From: Inia geoffrensis
Taxonomy: Eukaryota; Chordata; Mammalia; Artiodactyla; Iniidae
NCBI GenBank assembly: GCA_036417435.1
Contig: JAZAQT010000083.1
Coordinates: 186,001-250,000, forward strand
Length of the DNA stretch: 64,000 nucleotides
Reading direction: 5' to 3'
Shown here: positions 24,298 to 38,178 of the stretch, in pieces
Layout: every line of letters starts with the position of its first letter
How positions within the stretch are numbered: position 1 is the first letter of the stretch
Made by a program: the position numbers and the translations under genes
Notes under the pieces: generated by a model
The model's database searches: none
What the model was told of the DNA's origin: nothing
What the model saw: only the letters and a program-made list of their open reading frames with translations

Positions 24298-26030
24298 TGA
24301 TCAGGCATAATTTCTAACACTCATCGCCATTTTCGCCCCCTGATACTCGAGTTGGCCGTTCCAGATGCGATATTAACATTCTCCCCACTTGGAGAGTCAG
24401 TGCCTTTGACCTCTTGTTTGGCACAGTTTGCAATTTCTGTGGAAGATGAACAGGAATAAGGAGAACCAATGAGCGGCTAACTCGATGTGTTTGGACGGGC
24501 ACATTGAACTCTGATTTCCCTACAGGAAGAAGAATTCACCAAAGGCTCAGCGGGCCATGCCGGAACGAGATTAGGGCCTGAAGCAATTCTTCGGGTTTTC
24601 GGTCTGCTCACAAGAAAGCGAGTTGAGAAAAGGAGATCTTTGGCACTGTAACTCACAATCCTGCAGAGTTCCAAATGACCCCATCATCCAAAAATTTATT
24701 GAAGGAAGGCTGTGAAGAGGACTTGAACGCGACGCAGAATGGCAGAAAACAGATATCAGGGGTTAGATAAGAATTGCTCTGAAAGCGTAGGAAAAGAGGC
24801 AGCAGTTCGACAGTGATGCACTTGGCCAAAAAAGGCGTATGCGTTTTTTCCTGAATATATTCAGGAAAAAACGCATACGCCCTTTTTGGCCAACCAAGCA
24901 AGCCTGCAATGGAAATCCGCACTACAAGAAGTCTCACTTCCCACCGATCCAAAGGGCCGTCCGAAAAAAGTGTAATATTCAGAGAGGCAGGACAGGCCAT
25001 GGAGAACCGGCAGCCTTGTTATGCTGATGGGCGGGATGTAAATTGCCAACAGCCACTCCTGAGAAGTGGATGGTGTTTCCTGGAACAAAGAAAAAACCAA
25101 GCTAGAGAGCCTAGGGCACTTCCACTTATGGTGCTATAGATTCGGAAAATTTAAATGAAAAAGACACAGCCACACCAAAGTTTGGGGCTGCTCTGTGTAC
25201 GGGATCCTTGACTATGGTACAACTTTAATAGCCCAGAAAGAGAAAAATGGATATAGAAGTTGTGGTACATCCCTACAATGGAATATCACTCAACAATGAA
25301 ATCAATGGCAACACACCACTAGCAGCATAATGACAGGATTTAGTTATGATGATTCTAAGTGAAATAAGTCACACAGAAAAAGAAACATCATAAGATATCA
25401 CTAATACCGGGAATGTAAACACGGCTACGTGTGAACTGCATTACAAAACACAACAGAGTCTCACATTTACAAAAGAAACTTATGCTTGCTTAAGGGGAAA
25501 GGAGAGTGGGGAGGCTGCATAAAACCAAAGGTTCAGATTAGGACAGATACCATTCCATAAGCCAAATATATATTAGACAAGACCTACTCCTTGCTCAACC
25601 AAATGGACTCAACACCCAGTATTCAAAACCTTGGAATATGCCTGACTATGAAGAAAATTAAAACCCATACATTTATAGGTCTCCATAAGAATATCATTTG
25701 TGTACAGCACCATACACACAGCAGTGTCAATAAGCTAAATCCCCTTATAAAAATAAATTTGAAAACAAATCACAAGGACTGTGAAATAGAGAGAAATTCT
25801 TAAATAAGTCCTTCAGGGCTTGTGAGGAATCTTGGATTTACCACCTCTACATCCACAGCTGGGGGAGAGATAAGGCTGGACACTCGGGGCTGATACTATT
25901 GGTGAGGGAATGCAGACCCTTTGAGGTAATGGTGCATGGTTCCCATTGCACGGGTCCCAAATCTCCACGTTTAAGGGATTTATCCTTCAGCTAAAATATG
26001 CATTTAAAACCCAGAATATGGTCCACGAAG
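24298..26030 (+). repeat. Satellite monomer, unit 15 (1,733 bp)
   Basis: Three one-base losses are shared with units 9 and 17. Palindrome 24822-24893 has the AAAAAAGGCG left-arm mismatch. L1 part about 24899-25774. GAGTTGGCCGTTCC near 24349 and GGTCTGCTCAC near 24601 are private. The unit ends with TGCATTTAAAACCC, as unit 9 does. Confidence 0.95.
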
Positions 26031-27766
26031 TGATCAGGCATAATTTCTAAAACTCATCGCCATTTTCGCCCCCTGATACTCGAGTTCGCCGTTCCAGATG
26101 CGATATTAACATTCTCCCCACTTGGAGAGTCAGTGCCTTTGACCTCTTGTTTGGCACAGTTTGCAATTTCTGTGGAAGATGAACAGGAATAAGGAGAACC
26201 AATGAGCGGCTAACTCGATGTGTTTGGACGGGCACATTGAACTCTGATTTCCCTACAGGAAGAAGAATTCACCAAAGGCTCAGCGGGCCATGCCGGAACG
26301 AGATTAGGGCCTGAAGCAATTCTTCGGGTTTTCGGGCAGCTCACAAGAAAGCGAGTTGAGAAAAGGAGATCTTTGGCACTGTAACTCACAATCCTGCAGA
26401 GTTCCAAATGACCCCTATCATCCAAAAATTTATTGAAGGAAGGCTGTGAAGAGGACTTGAACGCGACGCAGAATTGCAGAAAACAGATATCAGGGGGTAG
26501 ATAAGAATTTCTCTGAAAGCGTAGGAAAAGAGGCAGCAGTTCGACAGTGATGCACTTGGCCAAAAAGGGCGTATACGTTTTTTCCTGAATATATTCAGGA
26601 AAAAACGCATACGCCCTTTTTGGCCAACCAAGCAAGCCTGCAATGGAAATCCGCACTACAAGGAAGTCTCACTTCCCACCGATCCAAAGGGCCGTCCGAA
26701 AAAAGTGTAAAATCCAGAGAGGCAGGACAGGCCGTGGAGAACCGGCAGCCTTGTTAAGCTGATGGGCGGGATGTAAATTGCCAACAGCCACTCTGGAGAA
26801 GTGGATGGTGTTTCCTGGAACAAAGAAAAAACCAAGCTAGAGAGCCTAGGGCACTTCCACTTACGGTGCTATAGATTCGGAAAATTTAAATGAAAAAGAC
26901 ACAGCCACACCAAAGTTTGGGGCTGCTCTGTGTAAGGGATCCTTGACTATGGTACAACTTTAATAGCCCAGAAAGAGAAAAATGGATATAGAAGTTGTGG
27001 TACATCCCTACAATGGAATATCACTCAACAATGAAATCCATGGCAACACACCAGTAGCAGCATAATGACAGGATTTAGTTATGATGATTCTAAGTGAAAT
27101 AAGTCACACAGAAAAAGAAACATCATAAGATATCACTAATACCGGGAATGTAAACACAGCTACGTGTGAACTGCATTACAAAACACAACAGAGTCTCACA
27201 TTTACAAAAGAAACTTATGCTTGCTTAAGGGGAAAGGAGAGTGGGGAGCCTGCATAAAACCAGAGGTTCATATTAGGACAGATACCATTCCATAAGCCAA
27301 ATATATATTAGACAAGACCTACTCCTTGCTCAACGAAATGGACTCAACACCCCGTATTCAAAACCTAGGAATATGCCTGACTATGAAGAAAATTAAAACC
27401 CATACATTTATAGGTCTCCATAAGAAAATCATTTGTGTACAGCACCATACACACAGCAGTGTCAATAAGCTAAATCCCCTTATAAAAATAAATTTGAAAA
27501 ACAAAACACAAGGACTGTGAAATAGAGAGAAATTCTTAAATAAGTCCTTCAGGGCTTGTGAGGAATCTTGGATTTACCACCTCTACATCCACAGCTGGGG
27601 GAGAGATAAGGCTGGACACTTGGGGCTGATACTATTGGTGAGGGAATGCAGACCCTTTGAGGTAAAGGTGCATGGTTCCCATTCCACGGGTCCCAAATCT
27701 CCACGTTTAAGGGATTTATCCTTCAGCTAAAATATGCATGGAAAACCCAGAATATGGTCCACGAAG
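26031..27766 (+). repeat. Satellite monomer, unit 16 (1,736 bp)
   Basis: Family of unit 10. Palindrome 26556-26627 has the GTATACG mismatch. L1 part about 26633-27510. GAGGTAAAGGTGC near 27660 is private. Confidence 0.95.
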
Positions 27767-29499
27767 TGATCAGGCATAATTTCTAAAACTCATCGCCATT
27801 TTCGCCCCCTGATACTCGAGTTCGCCGTTCCAGATGCGATATTAACATTCTCCCCACTTGGAGAGTCAGTGCCTTTGACCTCTTGTTTGGCACAGTTTGC
27901 AATTATTGTGGAAGATGAACAGGAATAAGGAGAACCAATGAGCGGCTAACTCGATGTGTTTGGACGGGCACATTGAACTCTGATTTCCCTACAGGAAGAA
28001 GAATTCACCAAAGGCTCAGCGGGCCATGCCGGAACGAGATTAGGGCCTGAAGCAATTCTTCGGGTTTTCGGTCAGCTCACAAGAAAGCGAGTTGAGAAAA
28101 GGAGATCGTTGGCACTGTAACTCACAATCCTGCAGAGTTCCAAATGACCCCATCATCCAAAAATTTATTGAAGGAAGGCTGTGAAGAGGACTTGAACGCG
28201 ACGCAGAATGGCAGAAAACAGATATCAGGGGTTAGATAAGAATTGCTCTGAAAGCGTAGGAAAAGAGGCAGCAGTTCGACAGTGATGCACTTGGCCAAAA
28301 AAGGCGTATGCGTTTTTTCCTGAATATATTCAGGAAAAAACGCATACGCCCTTTTTGGCCAACCAAGCAAGCCTGCAATGGAAATCCGCACTACAAGAAG
28401 TCTCACTTCCCACCGATCCAAAGGGCCGTCCGAAAAAAGTGTAATATTCAGAGAGGCAGGACAGGCCATGGAGAACCGGCAGCCTTGTTATGCTGATGGG
28501 CGGGATGTAAATTGCCAACAGCCACTCCTGAGAAGTGGATGGTGTTTCCTGGAACAAAGAAAAAACCAAGCTAGAGAGCCTAGGGCACTTCCACTTATGG
28601 TGCTATAGATTCGGAAAATTTAAATGAAAAAGACACAGCCACACCAAAGTTTGGGGCTGCTCTGTGTACGGGATCCTTGACTATGGTACAACTTTAATAG
28701 CCCAGAAAGAGAAAAATGGATATAGAAGTTGTGGTACATCCCTACAATGGAATATCACTCAACAATGAAATCAATGGCAACACACCACTAGCAGCATAAT
28801 GACAGGATTTAGTTATGATGATTCTAAGTGAAATAAGTCACACAGAAAAAGAAACATCATAAGATATCACTAATACCGGGAATGTAAACACGGCTACGTG
28901 TGAACTGCATTACAAAACACAACAGAGTCTCACATTTACAAAAGAAACTTATGCTTGCTTAAGGGGAAAGGAGAGTGGGGAGGCTGCATAAAACCAAAGG
29001 TTCAGATTAGGAAAGATACCATTCCATAAGCCAAATATATATTAGACAAGACCTACTCCTTGCTCAACCAAATGGACTCAACACCCAGTATTCAAAACCT
29101 TGGAATATGCCTGACTATGAAGAAAATTAAAACCCATACATTTATAGGTCTCCATAAGAATATCATTTGTGTACAGCACCATACACACAGCAGTGTCAAT
29201 AAGCTAAATCCCCTTATAAAATTAAATTTGAAAACAAATCACAAGGACTGTGAAATAGAGAGAAATTCTTAAATAAGTCCTTCAGGGCTTGTGAGGAATC
29301 TTGGATTTACCACCTCTACATCCACAGTTGGGGGAGAGATAAGGCTGGACACTCGGGGCTGATACTATTGGTGAGGGAATGCAGACCCTTTGAGGTAATG
29401 GTGCATGGTTCCCATTGCACGGGTCCCAAATCTCCACGTTTAAGGGATTTATCCTTCAGCTAAAATATGCATGGAAAACCCAGAATATGGTCCACGAAG
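27767..29499 (+). repeat. Satellite monomer, unit 17 (1,733 bp)
   Basis: Family of units 9 and 15. Palindrome 28291-28362 has the AAAAAAGGCG mismatch. L1 part about 28368-29243. GCAATTATTGTGG near 27899 and GGAGATCGTTGG near 28100 are shared with units 19 and 34. ATTAAATTTG near 29221 alters the AATAAA signal. Confidence 0.95.
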
Positions 29500-31235
29500 T
29501 GATCAGGCATAATTTCTAAAACTCATCGCCATTTTCGCCCCCTGATACTCGAGTTCGCCGTTCCAGATGCGATATTAACATTCTCCCCACTTGGAGAGTC
29601 AGTGCCTTTGACCTCTTGTTTGGCACAGTTTGCAATTTCTGTGGAAGATGAACAGGAATAAGGAGAACCAATGAGCGGCTAACTCGATGTGTTTGGACGG
29701 GCACATTGAACTCTGATTTCCCTACAGGAAGAAGAATTCACCAAAGGCTCAGCGGGCCATGCCGGAACGAGATTAGGGCCTGAAGCAATTCTTCGGGTTT
29801 TCGGGCAGCTCACAAGAAAGCGAGTTGAGAAAAGGAGATCTTTGGCACTGTAACTCACAATCCTGCAGAGTTCCAAATGACCCCTATCATCCAAAAATTT
29901 ATTGAAGGAAGGCTGTGAAGAGGACTTGAACGCGACGCAGAATTGCAGAAAACAGATATCAGGGGGTAGATAGGAATTTCTCTGAAAGCGTAGGAAAAGA
30001 GGCAGCAGTTCGACAGTGATGCACTTGGCCAAAAAGGGCGTATACGTTTTTTCCTGAATATATTCAGGAAAAAACGCATACGCCCTTTTTGGCCAACCAA
30101 GCAAGCCTGCAATGGAAATCCGCACTACAAGGAAGTCTCACTTCCCACCGATCCAAAGGGCCGTCCGAAAAAAGTGTAAAATCCAGAGAGGCAGGACAGG
30201 CCGTGGAGAACCGGCAGCCTTGTTAAGCTGATGGGCGGGATGTAAATTGCCAACAGCCACTCTGGAGAAGTGGATGGTGTTTCCTGGAACAAAGAAAAAA
30301 CCAAGCTAGAGAGCCTAGGGCACTTCCACTTACGGTGCTATAGATTCGGAAAATTTAAATGAAAAAGACACAGCCACACCAAAGTTTGGGGCTGCTCTGT
30401 GTAAGGGATCCTTGACTATGGTACAACTTTAATAGCCCAGAAAGAGAAAAATGGATATAGAAGTTGTGGTACATCCCTACAATGGAATATCACTCAACAA
30501 TGAAATCCATGGCAACACACCAGTAGCAGCATAATGACAGGATTTAGTTATGATGATTCTAAGTGAAATAAGTCACACAGAAAAAGAAACATCATAAGAT
30601 ATCACTAATACCGGGAATGTAAACACGGCTACGTGTGAACTGCATTACAAAACACAACAGAGTCTCACATTTACAAAAGAAACTTATGCTTGCTTAAGGG
30701 GAAAGGAGAGTGGGGAGCCTGCATAAAACCAGAGGTTCATATTAGGACAGATACCATTCCATAAGCCAAATATATATTAGACAAGACCTACTCCTTGCTC
30801 AACGAAATGGACTCAACACCCCGTATTCAAAACCTAGGAATATGCCTGACTATGAAGAAAATTAAAACCCATACATTTATAGGTCTCCATAAGAAAATCA
30901 TTTGTGTACAGCACCATACACACAGCAGTGTCAATAAGCTAAATCCCCTTATAAAAATAAATTTGAAAAACAAAACACAAGGACTGTGAAATAGAGAGAA
31001 ATTCTTAAATAAGTCCTTCAGGGCTTGTGAGGAATCTTGGATTTACCACCTCTACATCCACAGCTGGGGGAGAGATAAGGCTGGACACTTGGGGCTGATA
31101 CTATTGGTGAGGGAATGCAGACCCTTTGAGGTAAATGTGCATGGTTCCCATTCCACGGGTCCCAAATCTCCACGTTTAAGGGATTTATCCTTCAGCTAAA
31201 ATATGCATGGAAAACCCAGAATATGGTCCACGAAG
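29500..31235 (+). repeat. Satellite monomer, unit 18 (1,736 bp)
   Basis: Family of unit 10. Palindrome 30025-30096 has the GTATACG mismatch. L1 part about 30102-30979. GTAGATAGGAATTTC near 29966 and GAGGTAAATGTGC near 31128 distinguish it; the latter is shared with unit 33. Confidence 0.95.
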
Positions 31236-32971
31236 TGATCAGGCATAATTTCTAAAACTCATCGCCATTTTCGCCCCCTGATACTCGAGTTCGCCGTTCC
31301 AGATGCGATATTAACATTCTCCCCACTTGGAGAGTCAGTGCCTTTGACCTCTTGTTTGGCACAGTTTGCAATTATTGTGGAAGATGAACAGGAATAAGGA
31401 GAACCAATGAGCGGCTAACTCGATGTGTTTGGACGGGCACATTGAACTCTGATTTCCCTACAGGAAGAAGAATTCACCAAAGGCTCAGCGGGCCATGCCG
31501 GAACGAGATTAGGGCCTGAAGCAATTCTTCGGGTTTTCGGTCAGCTCACAAGAAAGCGAGTTGAGAAAAGGAGATCGTTGGCACTGTAACTCACAATCCT
31601 GCAGAGTTCCAAATGACCCCTATCATCCAAAAATTTATTGAAGGAAGGCTGTGAAGAGGACTTGAACGCGACACAGAATTGCAGAAAACAGATATCAGGG
31701 GGTAGATCAGAATTGCTCTGAAAGCGTAGGAAAAGAGGCAGCAGTTCGACAGTGATGCACTTGGCCAAAAAGGGCTTATGCGTTTTTTCCTGAATATATT
31801 CAGGAAAAAACGCATACGCCCTTTTTGGCCAACCAAGCAAGCCTGCAATGGAAATCCGCACTACAAGGAAGTCTCACTTCCCACCGATCCAAAGGGCCGT
31901 CCGAAAAAAGTGTAAAATCCAGAGAGGCAGGACAGGCCATGGAGAACCGGCAGCCTTGTTATGCTGATGGGCGGGATGTAAATTGCCAACAGCCACTCTG
32001 GAGAAGTGGATGGTGTTTCCTGGAACAAAGAAAAAACCAAGCTAGAGAGCCTAGGGCACTTCCACTTATGGTGCTATAGATTCGGAAAATTTAAATGAAA
32101 AAGACACAGCCACACCAAAGTTTCGGGCTGCTCTGTGTACGGGATCCTTGACTATGGTACAACTTTAATAGCCCAGAAAGAGAAAAATGGATATAGAAGT
32201 TGTGGTACATCCCTACAATGGAATATCACTCAACAATGAAATCCATGGCAACACACCAGTAGCAGCATAATGACAGGATTTAGTTATGATGATTCTAAGT
32301 GAAATAAGTCACACAGAAAAAGAAACATCATAAGATATCACTAATACTGGGAATGTAAACACGGCTACGTGTGAACTGCATTAAAAAACACAACAGAGTC
32401 TCACATTTACAAAAGAAACTTATGCTTGCTTAAGGGGAAAGGAGAGTGGGGAGGCTGCATAAAACCAGAGGTTCATATTAGGACAGATACCATTCCATAA
32501 GCCAAATATATATTAGACAAGACCTACTCCTTGCTCAACGAAATGGACTCAACACCCCGTATTCAAAACCTAGGAATATGCCTGACTATGAAGAAAATTA
32601 AAACCCATACATTTATAGGTCTCCATAAGAAAATCATTTGTGTACAGCACCATACACACAGCAGTGTCAATAAGCTAAATCCCCTTATAAAAATAAATTT
32701 GAAAAACAAAACACAAGGACTGTGAAATAGAGAGAAATTCTTAAATAAGTCCTTCAGGGCTTGTGAGGAATCTTGGATTTACCACCTCTACATCCACAGC
32801 TGGGGGAGAGATAAGGCTGGACACTTGGGGCTGATACTATTGGTGAGGGAATGCAGACCCTTTGAGGTAATGGTGCATGGTTCCCATTCCACGGGTCCCA
32901 AATCTCCACGTTTAAGGGATTTATCCTTCAGCTAAAATATGCATGGAAAACCCAGAATATGGTCCACGAAG
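31236..32971 (+). repeat. Satellite monomer, unit 19 (1,736 bp)
   Basis: Palindrome 31761-31832 has one left-arm mismatch (GGGCTTATGCG). L1 part about 31838-32715. GCGACACAGAAT near 31668, GTAGATCAGAATTG near 31702 and AAAGTTTCGGGC near 32117 recur in unit 34. Confidence 0.95.
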
Positions 32972-34707
32972 TGATCAGGCATAATTTCTAAAACTCATCG
33001 CCATTTTCGCCCCCTGATACTCGAGTTCGCCGTTCCAGATGCGATATTAACATTCTCCCCACTTGGAGAGTCAGTGCCTTTGACCTCTTCTTTGGCACAG
33101 TTTGCAATTTCTGTGGAAGATGAACAGGAATAAGGAGAACCAATGAGCGGCTAACTCGATGTGTTTGGACGGGCACATTGAACTCTGATTTCCCTACAGG
33201 AAGAAGAATTCACCAAAGGCTCAGCGGGCCATGCCGGAACGAGATTAGGGCCTGAAGCAATTCTTCGGGTTTGCGGTCAGCTCACAAGAAAGCGAGTTGA
33301 GAAAAGGAGATCTTTGGCACTGTAACTCACAATCCTGCAGAGTTCCAAATGACCCCTATCATCCAAAAATTTATTGAAGGAAGGCTGTGAAGAGGACTTG
33401 AACACGACGCAGAATTGCAGAAAACAGATATCAGGGGTTAGATAAGAATTGCTCTGAAAGCGTAGGAAAAGAGGCAGCAGTTCGACAGTGATGCACTTGG
33501 CCAAAAAGGGCGTATGCGTTTTTTCCTGAATATATTCAGGAAAAAACGCATACGCCCTTTTTGGCCAACCAAGCAAGCCTGCAATGGAAATCCGCACTAC
33601 AAGGAAGTCTCACTTCCCACCGATCCAAAGGGCCGTCCGAAAAAAGTGTAAAATCCAGAGAGGCAGGACAGGCCGTGGAGAACCGGCAGCCTTGTTAAGC
33701 TGATGGGCAGGATGTAAATTGCCAACAGCCACTCTGGAGAAGTGGATGGTGTTTCCTGGAACAAAGAAAAAACCAAGCTAGAGAGCCTAGGGCACTTCCA
33801 CTTTTGGTGCTATAGATTCGGAAAATTTAAATGAAAAAGACACAGCCACACCAAAGTTTGGGGCTGCTCTGTGTACGGGATCCTTGACTATGGTACAACT
33901 TTAATAGCCCAGAAAGAGAAAAATGGATATAGAAGTTGTGGTACATCCCTACAATGGAATATCACTCAACAATGAAATCCATGGCAACACACCACTAGCA
34001 GCATAATGACAGGATTTAGTTATGATGATTCTAAGTGAAATAAGTCACACAGAAAAAGAAACATCATAAGATATCACTAATACCGGGAATGTAAACACGG
34101 CTACGTGTGAACTGCATTACAAAACACAACAGAGTCTCACATTTACAAAAGAAACTTATGCTTGCTTAAGGGGAAAGGAGAGTGGGGAGGCTGCATAAAA
34201 CCAGAGGTTCACATTAGTACAGATACCATTCCATAAGCCAAATATATATTAGACAAGACCTACTCCTTCCTCAACCAAATGGACTCAACACCCAGTATTC
34301 AAAACCTTGGAATATGCCTGACTATGAAGAAAATTAAAACCCATACATTTATAGGTCTCCATAAGAAAATCATTTGTGTACAGCACCATACACACAGCAG
34401 TGTCAATAAGCTAAATCCCCTTATAAAAATAAATTTGAAAAACAAAACACAAGGACTGTGAAATAGAGAGAAATTCTTAAATAAGTCCTTCAGGGCTTGT
34501 GAGGAATCTTGGATTTACCACCTCTACATCCACAGCTGGGGGAGAGATAAGGCTGGACACTTGGGGCTGATAGTATTGGTGAGGGAATGCAGACCCTTTG
34601 AGGTAATGGTGCATGGTTCCCATTCCACGGGTCCCAAATCTCCACGTTTAAGGGATTTATCCTTCAGCTAAAATATGCATGGAAAACCCAGAATATGGTC
34701 CACGAAG
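32972..34707 (+). repeat. Satellite monomer, unit 20 (1,736 bp)
   Basis: Palindrome 33497-33568 is perfect. L1 part about 33574-34451. CCTCTTCTTTGGC near 33084 is private. CTTGTTAAGCTGATGGGCAGG near 33692 and CTTTTGGTGC near 33801 are shared with unit 35. AACCAA/CCCAGT/CCTTGG type. Confidence 0.95.
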
Positions 34708-36443
34708 TGATCAGGCATAATTTCTAAAACTCATCGCCATTTTCGCCCCCTGATACTCGAGTTCGCCGTTCCAGATGCGATATTAACATTCTCCCCACTT
34801 GGAGAGTCAGTGCCTTTGACCTCTTGTTTGGCACAGTTTGCAATTTCTGTGGAAGATGAACAGGAATAAGGAGAACCAATGAGCGGCTAACTCGATGTGT
34901 TTGGACGGGCACATTGAACTCTGATTTCCCTACAGGAAGAAGAATTCACCAAAGGCTCAGCGGGCCATGCCGGAACGAGATTAGGGCCTGAAGCAATTCT
35001 TCGGGTTTGCGGTCAGCTCACAAGAAAGCGAGTTGAGAAAAGGAGATCTTTGGCACTGTAACTCACAATCCTGCAGAGTTCCAAATGACCCCTATCATCC
35101 AAAAATTTATTGAAGGAAGGCTGTGAAGAGGACTTGAACGCGACGCAGAATTGCAGAAAACAGATATCAGGGGGTAGATAAGAATTGCTCTGAAAGCGTA
35201 GGAAAAGAGGCAGCAGTTCGACAGTGATGCACTTGGCCAAAAAGGGCGTATGCGTTTTTTCCTGAATATATTCAGGAAAAAACGCATACGCCCTTTTTGG
35301 CCAACCAAGCAAGCCTGCAATGGAAATCCGCACTACAAGGAAGTCTCACTTCCCACCGATCCAAAGGGCCGTCCGAAAAAAGTGTAAAATCCAGAGAGGC
35401 AGGACAGGCCGTGGAGAACCGGCAGCCTTGTTATGCTGATGGGCGGGATGTAAATTGCCAACAGCCACTCTGGAGAAGTGGATGGTGTTTCCTGGAACAA
35501 AGAAAAAACCAAGCTAGAGAGCCTAGGGCACTTCCACTTATGGTGCTATAGGTTCGGAAAATTTAAATGAAAAAGACACAGCCACACCAAAGTTTGGGGC
35601 TGCTCTGTGTACGGGATCCTTGACTATGGTACAACTTTAATAGCCCAGAAAGAGAAAAATGGATATAGAAGTTGTGGTACATCCCTACAATGGAATATCA
35701 CTCAACAATGAAATCCATGGCAACACACCACTAGCAGCATAATGACAGGATTTAGTTATGATGATTCTAAGTGAAATAAGTCACACAGAAAAAGAAACAT
35801 CATAAGATATCACTAATACCGGGAATGTAAACACGGCTACGTGTGAACTGCATTACAAAACACAACAGAGTCTCACATTTACAAAAGAAACTTATGCTTG
35901 CTTAAGGGGAAAGGAGAGTGGGGAGGCTGCATAAAACCAGAGGTTCACATTAGTACAGATACCATTCCATAAGCCAAATATATATTAGACAAGACCTACT
36001 CCTTCCTCAACCAAATGGACTCAACACCCAGTAGTCAAAACCTTGGAATATGCCTGACTATGAAGAAAATTAAAACCCATACATTTATAGGTCTCCATAA
36101 GAAAATCATTTGTGTACAGCACCATACACACAGCAGTGTCAATAAGCTAAATCCCCTTATAAAAATAAATTTGAAAAACAAAACACAAGGACTGTGAAAT
36201 AGAGAGAAATTCTTAAATAAGTCCTTCAGGGCTTGTGAGGAATCTTGGATTTACCACCTCTACATCCGCAGCTGGGGGAGAGATAAGGCTGGACACTTGG
36301 GGCTGATAGTATTGGTGAGGGAAAGCAGACCCTTTGAGGTAATGGTGCATGGTTCCCATTCCACGGGTCCCAAATCTCCACGTTTAAGGGATTTATCCTT
36401 CAGCTAAAATATGCATGGAAAACCCAGAATATGGTCCACGAAG
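34708..36443 (+). repeat. Satellite monomer, unit 21 (1,736 bp)
   Basis: Palindrome 35233-35304 is perfect. L1 part about 35310-36187. CTATAGGTTCGG near 35547 and CCCAGTAGTCAAAACC near 36028 are shared with unit 36. GGGAAAGCAGACC near 36320 differs from unit 36. Confidence 0.95.
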
Positions 36444-38178
36444 TGATCAGGCATAATTTCTAAAACTCATCGCCATTTTCGCCCCCTGATACTCGAGTTC
36501 GCCGTTCCAGATGCGATATTAACATTCTCCCCACTTGGAGAGTCAGTGCCTTTGACCTCTTGTTTGGCACAGTTTGCAATTTCTGTGGAAGATGAACAGG
36601 AATAAGGAGAACCAATGAGCGGCTAACTCGATGTGTTTGGACGGGCACATTTAACTCTGATTTCCCTACAGGAAGAAGAATTCACCAAAGGCTCAGCGGG
36701 CCATGCCGGAACGAGATTAGGGCCTGAAGCAATTCTTCGGGTTTGCGGTCAGCTCACAAGAAAGCGAGTTGAGAAAAGGAGATCTTTGGCACTGTAACTC
36801 ACAATCCTGCAGAGTTCCAAATGACCCCTATCATCCAAAAATTTATTGAAGGAAGGCTGTGAAGAGGACTTGAACACGACGCAGAATTGCAGAAAACAGA
36901 TATCAGGGGGTAGATAAGAATTGCTCTGAAAGCGTAGGAAAAGAGGCAGCAGTTCGACAGTGATGCACTTGGCCAAAAAGGGCGTATGCGTTTTTTCCTG
37001 AATATATTCAGGAAAAAACGCATACGCCCTTTTTGGCCAACCAAGCAAGCCTGCAATGGAAATCCGCACTACAAGAAGTCTCACTTCCCACCGATCCAAA
37101 GGGCCGTCCGAAAAAAGTGTAAAATCCAGAGAGGCAGGACATGCCATGGAGAACCGGCAGCCTTGTTATGCTGATGGGCGGGATGTAAATTGCCAACAGC
37201 CACTCTGGAGAAGTGGATGGTGTTTCCTGGAACAAAGAAAAAACCAAGCTAGAGAGCCTAGGGCACTTCCACTTATGGTGCTATAGATTCGGAAAATTTA
37301 AATGAAAAAGACACAGCCACACCAAAGTTTGGGGCTGCTCTGTGTACGGAATCCTTGACTATGGTACAACTTTAATAGCCCAGAAAGGGAAAAATGGATA
37401 TAGAAGTTGTGGTACATCCCTACAATGGAATATCACTCAACAATGAAATCAATGGCAACACACCAGTAGCAGCATAATGACAGGATTTAGTTATGATGAT
37501 TCTAAGTGAAATAAGTCACACAGAAAAAGAAACATCATAAGATATCACTAATACCGGGAATGTAAACACGGCTACGTGTGAACTGCATTACAAAACACAA
37601 CAGAGTCTCACATTTACAAAAGAAACTTATGCTTGCTTAAGGGGAAAGGAGAGTGGGGAGGCTGCATAAAACCAGAGGTTCACATTAGGACAGATACCAT
37701 TCCATAAGCCAAATATATATTAGACAAGACCTACTCCTTCCTCAACCAAATGGACTCAACACCCAGTATTCAAAACCTTGGAATATGCCTGACTATGAAG
37801 AAAATTAAAACCCATACATTTATAGGTCTCCATAAGAAAATCATTTGTGTACAGCACCATACACACAGCAGTGTCAATAAGCTAAATCCCCTTATAAAAA
37901 TAAATTTGAAAAACAAAACACAAGGACTGTGAAATAGAGAGAAATTCTTAAATAAGTCCTTCAGGGCTTGTGAGGAATCTTGGATTTACCACCTCTACAT
38001 CCGCAGCTGGGGGAGAGATAAGGCTGGACACTTGGGGCTGATAGTATTGGTGAGGGAATGCAGACCCTTTGAGGTAATGGTGCATGGTTCCCATTCCACG
38101 GGTCCCAAATCTCCACGTTTAAGGGATTTATCCTTCAGCTAAAATATGCATGGAAAACCCAGAATATGGTCCACGAAG
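36444..38178 (+). repeat. Satellite monomer, unit 22 (1,735 bp)
   Basis: One G is missing at CTACAAGAAGTC near 37071. Palindrome 36969-37040 is perfect. L1 part about 37046-37922. GCACATTTAACTC near 36645, GGACATGCCATGG near 37138 and GAAAGGGAAAAATGG near 37384 recur in unit 37. Confidence 0.95.

Larger units (their letters stand above)
28894..37958 (+). repeat. Multi-monomer duplication, copy 1 (right end of unit 17 to unit 22)
   Basis: This block recurs at 54936-64000 with a constant offset of 26,042 bp, which is 15 monomers. Family marks of units 18 to 22 reappear in the same order in units 33 to 37. About ten differences were seen by eye over 9 kb, so identity is roughly 99.9%. The left edge lies where unit 32 changes type, between about 54936 and 55038; the right edge is not visible. 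Confidence 0.9.
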